Part shown: in pieces, positions 23,992 through 34,785 of the stretch
Layout of the letters: every line of letters starts with the position of its first letter
Position numbering within the stretch: position 1 is the stretch's first letter
The notes under the pieces: model-generated
What the model was told of the DNA's origin: nothing
What the model saw: only the letters and a program-made list of their open reading frames with translations
The model's database searches: none
Assembly: GCA_021495925.1 (NCBI GenBank)
Contig: JAKEKT010000145.1
Location: forward strand, 1 to 58,477
DNA length: 58,477 nt
Direction of reading: 5' to 3'
Origin: Diplodia intermedia
Taxonomy: Eukaryota > Ascomycota > Dothideomycetes > Botryosphaeriales > Botryosphaeriaceae
Position numbers and translations under genes: made by a program

Positions 23992-26232
23992 ATGCTAGCC
24001 TGCTATCCACGACGTCAACACGCCGACACCTCTAGTCTCCCGTCGCCAACCCCCTCCCACGTCAACTTCCTCTCCAACCTCCACCACCAAGGCTCCGTAC
24101 CCTCTCCCACCGAGCTTCAAAACGACAAACTGCTGCGCAACTACTTCCAGCAACAATCTTCGACATCGCTCCCCACCTCCTCCAGGCCCGACGCAAATCA
24201 GTTTGCCGATCAGTACATGCAGAGCTCCTTCGACTTCGCCAACCCATCCATCCGGATACAGCAGTCGACACCGGGTACTCAGCTGCCTGACGCATACCCG
24301 ACCGCCAACCTGATGATGGACAACGGTGCAAACGCACTAAGCTGGGATTTCGCGACCAACGGCCAGCTGAACGCCGGCTCTTCGACGCTCCACTCTTCAG
24401 CAATAAACAACAGCCGCCGCACGCATCAGCGGTCGCCCTCTTCATCAACAAACGCCTCGAACGTCTCCGCCACTTCGGCTTACAACCCTGCGTTCCATTA
24501 CTACCCTAACTCCGAGCAACATCCGTCAACACCACAGGCTCCCAAAGTCGAGTCATCATATAACGCCGAAGACATCTCTGGCACCTTCTCGAACCATCTT
24601 CCCACTCCTTCACACACTCCGACTCAAGATACCTTCAACAACGCCAACGGCTTCTCGAACTTCAACAACATGAACGTCCACGACGGAGGCATGGCAGCAC
24701 ATATGGCCATGAAGCAGGCATTGATGGACCAGCACCATCAGGCCGGAAACGATGGCAACTGCCCCGACTTCGGACACTCGTCCCGGCAGTCGGTATCAAG
24801 CTATGGCGCAGACTCCCCAGCCACTCCTCACAACGCCCAGGAAGACTACAGCGATGACCGCTTCAAGGTGCCGTCCAATGGTGAGAAATCCTATCCGCGG
24901 GTCGAGAACTGGATCGATGAATACTTACAATACCCCGATGAATTAGACATGCGGCCAGTTCCCAAGCTTGACCGCACCATGACGGACATCTACGCGGATG
25001 AGTTGTTCAACCCGAATGCCATGGCACCAGCACCGGCAAAGCAGTCATCGCAGCAGCCTGCCAGTGCACTCCTGTCTCCTTACCGGAATGTCATGAACGA
25101 CAGGCTGCAGGCGGCGCATCAAGCCCGCTCGCAGTCACCCGTCAGCGCCATGTCGCGCGGACCTTCCCCGTTCAGAAATGGCTCACCGCTTGCGCCCCCG
25201 AACAATTCGTTCGCGTCGCCGCAGGTCCGACTAGGCAGTGCTCAGCAGCTGCGTGAGCAACAGAAGGCGGAGTCTGACGCGTACGCCCTTCAGCGTAGCC
25301 AGCGCCAGCCGGACATGACCGAGCCAACGACGATTTCTCCCAAGGATGCTCTGCTGGACTACCACGAATCAGAGGAGGATGCGAAGATGCCCCTGTTCCC
25401 GGAAGCCAGTGCCAGCGACTACGACCACTCATACACGAGTGGCGACCAGGCGCACTACGACGGCTCTTCCGAAGTGTCATATGCAAGCACAGCCACAAGT
25501 CAAGGCGGCAGCTGGTCGGGCCAGGGCGCGGCGAACTTTCCATCGGTTTCCGGGCCCTCGCCACCGCAGTCGAATTTCAGCTTCGTGGCTCCCTCGGTGC
25601 CGAATGTGATGCACGGCCTCAACTTCACCAACACGGCCACACCGTACCGCTCAGTCACGAGCATGCCCAACTCGGGGCCGGACGAGAACCCGCAATTCCA
25701 CCCGCAGCTTACATCCATGGACTCCAGCGCCAGCGAGATGCCCGAGTCGTCGCAGACCAGCAACGACGACTGCAGCACGCCGGTGCAGCGGCCCGACAAC
25801 CTGCACGCCGACACGGGAACATACACCTGCACGTACCACGGGTGCTCGCTCCGGTTCGAGACGCCACAGAAGTTGCAAAAGCACAAGCGCGACGGGCACA
25901 GGCCTCACCCCCCGACTCCTGGAGTGGGATCCGGGATGACGTCAGCCCAGCTTTTGGCTCGCAACTCGCAAGCGGGTCCTCACAAGTGCGAGCGCGTCAA
26001 CCCGACGACGGGCAAGCCGTGCAACACGATCTTCTCGCGGCCCTACGACCTGACGCGTCACGAGGACACGATCCACAACTGCCGCAAGCAGAAGGTTCGC
26101 TGCGCGCTGTGCGTCGAGGAGAAGACGTTTAGCCGCAACGACGCCCTCACCAGACACATGCGCGTGGTGCACCCCGAAGTGGACTTCCCCGGAAAGCACC
26201 GCAGGCGGGGCGGCGGCAGCTCCTACGAGTAG
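23992..26232 (+). CDS. Rpn4-like C2H2 zinc-finger transcription factor
   Basis: A single exon encodes 746 aa. Residues 1-600 are Ser/Gln/Asn/Pro-rich and acidic in places, as in transactivation regions. The C-terminus carries three C2H2 fingers: about 611-636 (C-x4-C-x12-H-x4-H), about 664-694 with a long C-x10-C knuckle (motif FSRPYDLTRHEDTIH), and about 702-727 (motif KTFSRNDALTRH). The unusually wide cysteine spacing in the middle finger and the RPYDLTRH and TFSR-DAL-RH cores match what is known of Rpn4, the proteasome-gene activator, and its mould counterparts. The role would be nuclear activation of proteasome and stress genes; this follows from family resemblance, not from the locus. 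The basic tail KHRRRGGG ends the protein. The frame starts with the ATG at 23992 after a C/T-rich leader. A 5.7-kb gene-free region lies upstream, giving room for a long regulatory region. Confidence 0.85.
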   Translation: MLACYPRRQHADTSSLPSPTPSHVNFLSNLHHQGSVPSPTELQNDKLLRNYFQQQSSTSLPTSSRPDANQFADQYMQSSFDFANPSIRIQQSTPGTQLPDAYPTANLMMDNGANALSWDFATNGQLNAGSSTLHSSAINNSRRTHQRSPSSSTNASNVSATSAYNPAFHYYPNSEQHPSTPQAPKVESSYNAEDISGTFSNHLPTPSHTPTQDTFNNANGFSNFNNMNVHDGGMAAHMAMKQALMDQHHQAGNDGNCPDFGHSSRQSVSSYGADSPATPHNAQEDYSDDRFKVPSNGEKSYPRVENWIDEYLQYPDELDMRPVPKLDRTMTDIYADELFNPNAMAPAPAKQSSQQPASALLSPYRNVMNDRLQAAHQARSQSPVSAMSRGPSPFRNGSPLAPPNNSFASPQVRLGSAQQLREQQKAESDAYALQRSQRQPDMTEPTTISPKDALLDYHESEEDAKMPLFPEASASDYDHSYTSGDQAHYDGSSEVSYASTATSQGGSWSGQGAANFPSVSGPSPPQSNFSFVAPSVPNVMHGLNFTNTATPYRSVTSMPNSGPDENPQFHPQLTSMDSSASEMPESSQTSNDDCSTPVQRPDNLHADTGTYTCTYHGCSLRFETPQKLQKHKRDGHRPHPPTPGVGSGMTSAQLLARNSQAGPHKCERVNPTTGKPCNTIFSRPYDLTRHEDTIHNCRKQKVRCALCVEEKTFSRNDALTRHMRVVHPEVDFPGKHRRRGGGSSYE

Positions 26233-27995
26233 GCAAAGCAGCGCGCTGCTGGAATCCTGTCCTGGCCTGATTCGGCCGAGCGCCGCGGTGATGCAGCGAT
26301 GAGTCGGCTACCCGAGCCTTCGGATCCTGGAGCCGCTCCCTCGCGCAACTTGGAGCAACTGAGTTTCGACTGGAGCTCCAACGCGTCATAGGCGCTCGCT
26401 TCCACGCGCTAGGCCTGCGTCATGATCTCCGCACACGACGTCGACGACCACATACCTCCGACGCGCTTCTGGCGCATAGGCTTCGCCGGCGACATCATCG
26501 TCTCGTGAGATCCGCACCGCTGCATCGCGTCCATTTCCTAGCTCCCGGTTAGATTTCCTTGTCTCACGTTGCTTTCCGCGCCCGGTGCAACGCACTGCGA
26601 TGCGCTGCGACGCGCGCATTGCCCTGATCGCCGTCTCGCGACAGCGACGGCCGGCGTTGTTTCCAGGCCTAGTCTCTGTGGCTTTCTGATATCACCTCCC
26701 GCGCGTCTTCTTCTTCGGCTCTCCTGCATTTCTTATCTCCTTGCGTCTGGCGTTGAGCGTCATTATCAAGCTTGTCAAGAGCGGGGCTGGTCATCTGGGG
26801 TTCAAGCTGTCTGTTTTATTGATTTCCAAGCAAGCGAGCGAAGCAAGAATGGGGCTACCATTACTACGGCTGTATTAATACCACACCCTGCACGACGAGA
26901 AGGATGATGACGGATTGAAGCGTGTTACCGCTACGACGAATTGCGACGATTATTGGAAGTGTGCAACACAAAAAAATATCCATTTTAGCGACTGAAGACT
27001 CAGTTCTTCTTGTATCATCTCATGTCTCGACCACCAAAAGATTGTGTACTTTTCTCTGCTTGATTTCCTTGTTCCTCATCGCTGTTGATTTCCTCATCTC
27101 ATTTCCCGGGTTTTGGTTGGTGCGCAAGGTAGAACCGGAGTTCTCAATTTGCAGGTCATATGGCTGGATTTCTATCGGTTGTACCAACAGGGCGGAACCT
27201 TCTTACTGGTGTTCTTGGATAAGTGGACAGACGTCTGGTGATTTTCGATTTTGGCTGTAGCGGACTACTCGATTAGCGAGCGTGTCATTATACCCTTTCT
27301 TAGGCTGAAGGCAGATTCAACATCCATTGCTTTTCTGCAGACTCGTGTGCCGAGGACCCGTGTTATCACTTGGAGAGCAGCGCATTAATTGCATCAGTGG
27401 ATGCAGCCTACGATTAATGTGGTGCCGATATCGTGACCATCCTTCCCCCTCTCCCCCCATTTTGCCCGAGACAGATGCTCGGCGGGTCATGTGCATGATG
27501 GGGTATGGTGACGCAAAACCTGCTTATCCCCATGCAATGATCTTCCCATCGTGCCTTGCTTTTCCGCTTGCGGCTCTCAGGGAAAGGAGGGGGAGGGGGG
27601 AGCATGCACAGAGCCTCATCATCATCATCTCCCCTTCCACTTTCGCGCCGGCCGGGCTGGGCTGGGCGGTTTGTTGATCTTGTTTTTTTGTTGGCTCCCC
27701 ATCAGCCCGTACCCCTTTTCGGCCCGCTCTGCCGCGGCACTTGGGTTTTTCCCCTCCCCTTCTTCTCGTTCGCTTCGCCCATCATCATCATTGTCGTCAA
27801 TCGCTCCACTTTTGTTTCTCTCTTGTCTCCTTCGCACCAGCCCGGCCGGCCGCGGAGTCGGGAAGGGTGCGTGCTGCCCTGCGGCGCGTGTGGGTCGCCT
27901 TTGACAATAATGGCGGAACGGACTGCCCTCCGTGTGCACACGCACACACTACTCTACTCACGACGCTCAAACTAATCAATTCCGTTTTCCTTGTT

Positions 27996-28023
27996 GCCCT
28001 GCCCTGCCCTGCCCTGCCCTGCC
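27996..28023. repeat. GCCCT pentanucleotide tandem repeat (5 units plus partial)
   Basis: Five head-to-tail GCCCT units followed by GCC, in non-coding DNA. Confidence 0.9.
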
Positions 28024-29323
28024 GCCCCATCATCTCCACGTTTGCGGTGTGCCCTTCAGGGCTACTAGTACGGAGTAGGCCTTTCAGGGCTTCTTTGAAT
28101 TCTGTTTGCTTGCGATTCGACGCCTTGCTATTATCATTGTTTCTCGTATGTGTACTGAGCCCTCTCGGCTCATCGTGCGGTAAAACACACCGTAACATTC
28201 GCTGCTGCTACTATTAGTTTTGCCCCAGATGCTCAGCCTCTTTCCTCCCCCGCACACCGGCGATGGCGTTGTGACCATGTCCGTCCGTACAGCATGCCAT
28301 CGGATCTACAATCCGATTCACAGCCGTTGAGGGTTTTCACATGCATTGGGGAGGGGGGCGAATATGCATGCACGTAGACAGAATTAGACGGGGAAAGGAA
28401 AGAAGCAGAAAGAGGCTTCTGTAAGACGATCCCGTAACGACAAAGTCCAATCGCACTGGTTGGACGCTGACTGGCGGATAAGCTGGAAGTTTCGCGAAAC
28501 GTTACGGCCGGCCGACCAGTCACGCGCGCGGGCGCAGCGGTTGTGGCTGTGCCGTAACAGCGCATACGCAACAGCGAATCGATACGTAACGAAAAGAAGA
28601 TGCCGAGGCTTACCGGATGGGGAAAGCGGATGCGTGGCCAGGTTTTGCCCAAATCCCACCCACCCACCCCCTTCCCCACTCAAAGAAGCCGCGCCACACA
28701 CGCCGGCGGCGGCGAACGGCGGCGTCGTCGACGAGACGACACAGACGACCCCACACACGCCCGGCACGTGTCGGGTGGGCAGTACTGCCACTAGCCCGGG
28801 ATGCCACACACGCAACCAAAGAAAGCTTTCATCGGCAGTTTCACCATTGGGCAGAGCAAAAAAAGAAGAAGATGGCTGTCGGATGGAGACGATTCCGTCT
28901 GCGCGCTGTGGGCTAAGTCTCAGCTTGCAACGCGTCAGCCACACCCATGCAGCCAGCGGGTGGAGATCTTTCCACACTTTTACGTCCCGCCAACCAGATT
29001 CCGAGTCATTGTTCTGCTGCCTATCCTATAGGCTTTGATGATTCGCTCTCGTTCGTTCTTCTTCCCTCCCTCTTTTCGCCACCGTATATTCACAGTTTGC
29101 CCTAACCTTGATCTCACCGCTATCGAGAATAGGAGATGCCCATGTTCAGCTCCGATCGGCCGCCTGCTCGGTTTCAGCCGGATCGGCTGGATATGTACAT
29201 ACAGCTGTACAGCTGGTCCAACGACGACCGCGCGGCCCATAAGCCCCCCTCCCCTTCCAGTAGACATGCGTGGCCATGAGGCGAATGCATGCATAGTAGT
29301 AAACGGGCAACGAAGAGTCTCTC

Positions 29324-29343
29324 TGTGTGTGTGTGTCTGTGTG
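29324..29343. repeat. TG microsatellite, interrupted once
   Basis: A TG run broken by one TC step, in non-coding DNA. Confidence 0.85.
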
Positions 29344-30005
29344 CATATGCGATCGACACTGTTCAATGCGCAAAAGGGCAGTTGCCCAAACACTTTTATC
29401 TTCTTTCTATTTTCGAATATCGGATCCCGCGGATGTGGAACCGAAGGCATAGAGAGTGAGAGGGTACGGGCAGGCAGCACTACTATGGGTGGCAAACAGC
29501 AAACGTAGTTCGTTGAGGCTGATAGACCTGCCTGTACGCTTTTGCTGCGGCTGAACTGTTCGCCGAGAAAAAAAGGCTCAGAGACATGTGAAAGACTGGC
29601 AAACAGAAGCTGACCAGAGCGAAAGACGCGTTTGACTAATAATGATCCCTCGGCTGATGCCTTCAGAAGTGTCTGGCTGTTTGTCAATAATAATGCTCTG
29701 CGATAATGCATTGGCCACGTGAGCATGGTACCTGCGGCGTCTGGGGTGGTACAGTCATGCCACGCCGGGGCTACCCACCAACGCAGGCTACCACCACACA
29801 CCACTTGTCAACCCGGAACATGCCTTTCGCATCGGGTGCCTGGCCAAACGCGAATCCGCTCTCGTCGCTTGCGAAGGTCCGAGTTCGAATGACTCGGAAA
29901 TATTGGGCAGCTGCCTGGACAAAAAGCGAACGCGCGTGCGAATTTGGGGGGGGAAAGAAACGAAAATTGCCCGATCGGGCAGTCATGAGACAGCTGGTGA
30001 CGTTT

Positions 30006-30029
30006 GACGACGACGACGACGACGACGAC
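30006..30029. repeat. GAC trinucleotide repeat (8 units)
   Basis: Eight perfect GAC units followed by a run of seven A residues. The frame it would code in (poly-Asp) is not part of a supported gene. Confidence 0.9.
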
Positions 30030-30876
30030 AAAAAAAGCCCGATGCCGGCGCAGTTCCTGCTACCGCACGCGCGGATGGTCTCGCTCGGAAAGCCCGTCCC
30101 CCCGGTCAGCGCCCTCGATACGGAGGGACTGGGGGCGTTTTCGCATCGTGGATTGATGTGGTAATCAGGGCCGCTGTTTGTGGAGGGTGCGACGTGGGTA
30201 GTGGTTCACCACAACTTTAGTTCCCGCATCCCCCGATCTGCTTCCGGCCCACACGTCAGATTCGCAGAAAGCGGGAAACCCCAGCGATTGGGCCGGGCCG
30301 AATGGCCGACCCAAGACGTCGCAGATCCCACCCGCCGATATGCTCTCCAATTCTCGATCCCGTGTGGCTTCTTCGGCGAAAGCTGTGCATTTTCTTCTTC
30401 TTTTCTTTTCAGCCCTGGCTGAGCTAGTGGTTTTAGGAGCGGATTCTTCCTTCTTGGTCAGAGCGATCCATGCGAAAGCGCGAAGGAAGGGGTAGCGTGG
30501 TAGTTCATCTGCACGCTTCGCTGCCCGCTCTCCATCAGCGCCCAAGGGCATCGACTGGCAAGCCCATCGTGACCATCACTAGCGCCCGCTCTTTCCATGC
30601 TTCTCCGGCTTCCCATGCCCTGTGGCGCAGCTAGCTAGCCCCACACCCTTCAATGCATCTCAGCACCGCATCGCATCAGCAGTCGGGTGCTGTGACCAAG
30701 GACAACTCACAGTCAAGCAACGCAGTAGCCGATGCTCTCCACATAGACGCAGAGAGAGAGACACCAGCAGACTCCATGCAAGAACCACCATCCAAACCCC
30801 CTCAACTCCAACCGTCCCACCTGCCATTCCCCCACCTCGCCCTCTGCAAGAATATCCCACACGCACACCATCCCCA

Positions 30877-32759
30877 TCACCCATCCAGCGCATAGTACAT
30901 GTTCCGCAACGTCTGCATCGCGACGCCCTGCCCCTTCTCCAGCTCCGCCACCTTGCGGCCCAGCGCGGCGTTCTCCTCGCGCAGCGCCTCCAGCTCCGCC
31001 GCGACGGCCGCGCGGCGGCGCTCGTGCTCCGCCTCCTCCCTGTCCTTGCGCTCCCTCCACTCCGCCAGCTCCCTCTCCCGCCGCCGCTCCTCCTCCTCCA
31101 CCTCCTCCCTCCGCCGCCGCTCCCGCTCCCGCTGCCGCTCTGCCTCCTCCTCTTCCTCCCGTTGCCGCTGCCGCCGCCTCTGCTCCTCCTCCTCCTCCAT
31201 CCGCTGCTGCCGCTCCCGCAGACTCGACGCCATCGACTCCTCCATAACCAACGTCTCGACCGCCCTACTGCTCGCAGTGCGCTGATGATGATGATGATGA
31301 TGATGATAAGGAAGCGGTACCGTCGTCGCCGCCATCGTCGCCGTCGTCGTCACCGGCTTAGTATCCTCCATCGCCACATCCCCATCCTCCCCCTCACCAC
31401 CAACACCCCCAGCCGTAGCATCAGGCACCACACCCGACGACGGAAGCTTCGACCCTTGTCCTTGCTGTCCTTGCTGTCCTTGTTGCTGTTGCTGTTGCTG
31501 TTGCTGCAGCATGAGCGGCTCCTCCAGCTCGGCCAGGCGCCAGCGGAAAAAGCCGTTTTCCTCGCGCACGAACGCGTTGTCCTTGCGCAGCGCGTCGACG
31601 TGCCGCTCCAGCAGCTCGAGGCGCGCGGCGAGCGTCTCGAGCGTGAGCGGGAGCAGGGTGGGCGGCGGCGCCGAGTGTGCGTGGGGAGGAGGAGGAGGGG
31701 CGGCGGCGGCCGAGGGGTCGTTTGGGAGGGGAGGCGGGAGGTCGGGGTGGTGGGCGGAGCGGTGGTGGTGGTGGTAGGGGGCGGCGTGGGAATGGTGGTG
31801 GGAGGGAGATGGAGGGGTGGGGGAGTGGGGGCGTCTTTGGTGGTGGTGGTGGGGGAAGATGTGCCGTTCTCCCGGCGGCGGCGGCGGCGGCGGGGGGTAT
31901 CGCTCCCGCTGCTGCTGCTGCTCCTCGAGGGAGTTGAAGCTGTGCCGCTTGGCCGTGGGCGACTGCGGCCAGCCGCGGCCGTGCCGCTCGCTCGGCGGCG
32001 TGGGCGACCGGTACCGGTGGTGTTCGAGCGGAGGGGGCCCCGGGCTGGGGAAGCGGTGTCTGCTGCCTTCGCCTCCTCCTGACCCCGAGTGGTGGAAGGG
32101 CGAGTGGTCGAGCGGTGGGGGTCGGTCGGGCGGCGGGCGGTTGTCCCGCAGGCCGACGCTGTTTCTGAAAAATGGCTTTTGGTCGCGGCCGCGAGCATCA
32201 ATCAGCATGTTCACGTAGCAGCGGGAGTAGTAGTAGTAGGGGCAATTCGGCTATCAAGTTTCCACGACCTTGAAAAAGGCATGGCCCGACAAGGCCACAG
32301 CCCGGGATCCCTCTCTTGCGAAAATAGAAAACGACGGCGGCGAGAGCGCGTATTGACACATACATTAAGCGAACACACGTTAGCGGTGGCGCGGCAGCGG
32401 GCGCAGACGTGCGTCTTGAAGCCGTAGCGGCGCATGGCCTCGCGCGAGTAGACCCAGCAGCCGCGCGGGTCGCCGGCGTCGCGGCACTGCTCGCACGCCT
32501 CGGGCGCGGGCTCGCCCTCCTCCGTCTCCATGATGCGGCCGACGTGGGTCCAGTTCATCTTCATGGCCGGCGGCATGCGCTCCCACTCGGCCTCGGGCAC
32601 CGCCCACCAGCCGTCGCGCGGCGACGAGGCCGACGGCCGGCGCCAGTCATTGACCCCGCCCGTGTACGTCTTGCGCCGCTTGGGCGGGAAGGAGGACGAG
32701 GTCGGGGATGGGTTGGGCCCGGTGGAGTAGTCGTCGGTGAAGGCGCGCTTGGGCGGCAT
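30877..32759 (-). CDS. Cys-cluster and coiled-coil protein with Pro, His and Gln runs
   Basis: Exon 1 is 32759-32364. Exon 2 ends at 30877 and starts at 32175 (AAG acceptor) or 32250 (TAG acceptor); both are phase 0 after the GTATGT donor, and 32175 gives 564 aa. Residues about 85-130 hold a cysteine cluster (CEQC, GCWVYS, CARCR, CSLN) resembling small fungal zinc-binding Cys domains. Next comes a long disordered stretch with Pro-8, His runs and a 9-residue Gln run encoded by GTTGCT-type repeats. A leucine-zipper-like helix (LETLAARLELLERHV) precedes the Gln run, and a Glu/Arg-rich coiled coil of about 100 residues closes the protein. The N-terminal PPKRR patch could be a nuclear signal. A nuclear, self-associating protein is plausible; no function is known to me. 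The homopolymers make length variation between strains likely. Confidence 0.75.
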
Positions 32760-33706
32760 GGCGGCGGCGGGTGGTTGCGGCTGGGTGAGCTACGTGGACG
32801 CGTCGGACGTTTCGTGTCGCGAGAGTACAGGCACGGCAGGCAGGCGGTCCTGCTTTTTTGTGCTTTTGTGGACGGGATCACGACGCCTCGAGACGGACCA
32901 TCGGGGGCGGACAGCGACCTGCGGCTGGTTCAGGGTGTGCTGGGGGCTGCGCAATGGGGAGAGTGGGCCGGAAGAGTGAGACGAGGTGTCGTTGTCGCGC
33001 TGTGGTGGAGCGCAGCTGCAGCAAGCAGCTAAGCAAGCAGACGTCGCTTGTCCGCAGTGCTTCCTCCACCATCTGGCGCCAGTTTGTGCGTCGCTCTCGC
33101 TGCGCCTTGTGCGTCGATGGCGAGACATATCCCAAATGGAAATTGGTGTCTTGCACGGGCAGGTTGCGTAGGTTTCCCTCTAGCTGGGCTGTCAATAAGT
33201 TGTGGCCGAGCCCCGCCGCAGTGCCGTGGCGCCGGGGCCGGCAACGCTTCGGATGCAAGCACCCGTTCCCGTCTCGAGTCCAGAATACAAGACTGCATTG
33301 ACTCTCGGCACAAGGTCCCATTCTCTCTTTTGGATATGGAAAATCGCACCTTTTTTCGCATCAGTGCGTGTTTGTTATAATTGGTCTGGTGTAGAATGTG
33401 CTTCTACGCATTTCGGCCTTGTCATGTCACCCGCACCTCAGAAGCTTGATCCCTGCAGCAAACCGTGCATGTTTTCCAAGCTACAGTTGGCTATTACTCA
33501 AAGCGGCATTGCACTTGTCATACTTCACGTTGACTGCGTCCACAACAGATCTCCCAACTCCTTCGATAACGTCACAAACAACTCCAAATCCCGTTAATGC
33601 TGATAATTGAGATATGTTCATTTCGGAATATGTGCAATTCGAAGACTAAAATCCTCATCCTCGATCCATCCGCACACGGACCCAGCGCTACTTTCAAAAT
33701 AGCAGC
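32760..33706. other. Intergenic region upstream of the coiled-coil gene
   Basis: This interval holds the promoter of the minus-strand gene starting at 32759 and the terminator of the esterase gene ending at 33707. Frames present are short and Arg/Ser-rich. No gene is seen. Confidence 0.5.
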
Positions 33707-34701
33707 CTACCACAAGTCCGCCGTGGCGTCCATGAAGGCCTCGGCAACCAGCTTGTGGACGGCCAGGCCGGGGTGGTAGGTGTCGGTCCAGACGCAGCTG
33801 GTGCCGTCGCCGCTCTGGCACGTGGCGTCCGTGGCGCCGTAGCTCGTGGGGTCGTTGATGACCTTTTCGAACGAGGGCGTGGTGTTGAAGACCTGGCCGG
33901 TGGCGCCGCTGTTGGCGGCCTGGAACGCCGTCCAGCGGGTCTGGAGCGCCGTGTTGTAGTCGGCGATGTCGCTGCGCATCTGCGCGAGCTTCGTCTCGTC
34001 CTGCGACGCGAACGCCGGGGCCTTGTCGAAAGCTGGTTTGGGTGTTAGCTGGGCTCTACGTGGAAGCATGCAGATGAGGAATGGTCAAGACATACGCGGC
34101 ACGGTGAACAGCACGAATTTCTTCAAGCCGGCATCGAACAGGTTCTCCAGCAACTCAACATAACGGTCCATGACCTTGGTGATGGGCGTCGTCGTGCCGT
34201 CCCAGAACGACTCGCCGACGTCGTTGATGCCGGTCCAGAAGACGACCAGCGAGTCGGCGGTCGGGATGGTGCCGTTGACGTACTGGTCGAACTGGTCGAC
34301 CTGGTCGTCGACGCACGCGCTGGCGTAGCTGTCGACGATGTCCTTGTCGGTGGTCGCGCCCGAGACGGCGAAGTCGTAGGTCAGCGTCAGCGTCGTGTTG
34401 AGCTTCGACGTGACCTGGCCGACCCAGTTGAGGCCGCCGCTGGTCGTGCTGCCGGGGAGCGAGACGCTGCCGAGCGGGCTGCTGGCAGAAGGCGCCTCGC
34501 CCTCGGGCCAGAAGCCGACGGTAGAGTAGGAGTCGCCGCTGTTGGTTTCGATGGTCAGTTGTGGATAGACAGATAGGAATGGAAGGGGGAGCTTTACAAG
34601 ACCAGGAGGTACTTGGTGTCATCGGTCTGCGCGGCGACAGGGGTGGTGCTGGAAAGGAATAGAGTTGCCGCCAGCGGCAGGGCTTGAGCGAAAGACTTCA
34701 T
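33707..34701 (-). CDS. Secreted GDSL (SGNH) esterase, CE16-like
   Basis: Three exons: 34701-34598, 34538-34096 and 34032-33707, with introns of 59 and 63 bp; the product is 290 aa. The first junction completes the phase-2 codon that yields the block I motif FGDSYS (nucleophile Ser at about 38). WTGIND around residue 134 is block III, and DTYHPG near residue 268 supplies the catalytic Asp and His of block V. The N-terminus (hydrophobic core ALPLAATLFLSS, then PVAAQ) is a clear signal peptide, so the enzyme is secreted. The order and spacing fit fungal acetylesterases of carbohydrate esterase family 16, which deacetylate plant cell-wall oligosaccharides; the substrate is inferred from family. 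The only ATG giving the signal peptide is 34701, and a TATA-like element lies about 80 bp upstream. Confidence 0.9.
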
Positions 34702-34777
34702 GATGTTTATAGAACGCAACACTATTATTACAACCAACACTATACACGAAGTCGATCCAAACTGAGCCGGCAAACGC

Positions 34778-34785
34778 TTATAAGG
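34778..34785 (-). promoter_or_regulatory. TATA-like element of the GDSL esterase gene
   Basis: The palindromic CTTATAAG lies 77-84 bp upstream of the esterase ATG on the minus strand, a normal distance for a fungal core promoter. Confidence 0.5.

Larger units (their letters stand above)
26233..30876. other. 4.6-kb gene-poor region with simple repeats
   Basis: The region lies between the stop of the Rpn4-like gene and the 3' end of the coiled-coil gene, so it is a 3'-to-3' interval. It contains a GCCCT tandem, a TG run, a GAC run and strong T/C tracts at 27.5-28.1 kb. The longest frame (minus, 28980-29804) opens with GTG and lacks any motif. I see no supported gene. Confidence 0.5.

Noticed and set aside
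29488..29496. GGTGGCAAA, the proteasome-associated control element bound by Rpn4
   Set aside because: There is one copy in non-coding DNA, far from any gene start; about half a copy is expected by chance in a window of this size.
28980..29804. 274-codon minus-strand frame
   Set aside because: It opens with GTG, lacks motifs and has no splice partner. The length is reachable by chance in this GC-rich region.
29878..29898. Perfect 7-bp stem with 7-base loop (TCCGAGT, TCGAATG, ACTCGGA), T-arm-like
   Set aside because: The loop is offset by one base from the TTCRANN of a tRNA T-arm, and no D-arm, anticodon arm or acceptor stem fits around it.
30622..32082. 486-codon + strand frame overlapping the coiled-coil gene
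   Set aside because: It is antisense to Glu/Arg/Pro/Gln low-complexity codons, and its product is Leu/Pro/Arg/Val runs with no domain. It is a by-product of the repeats on the minus strand.
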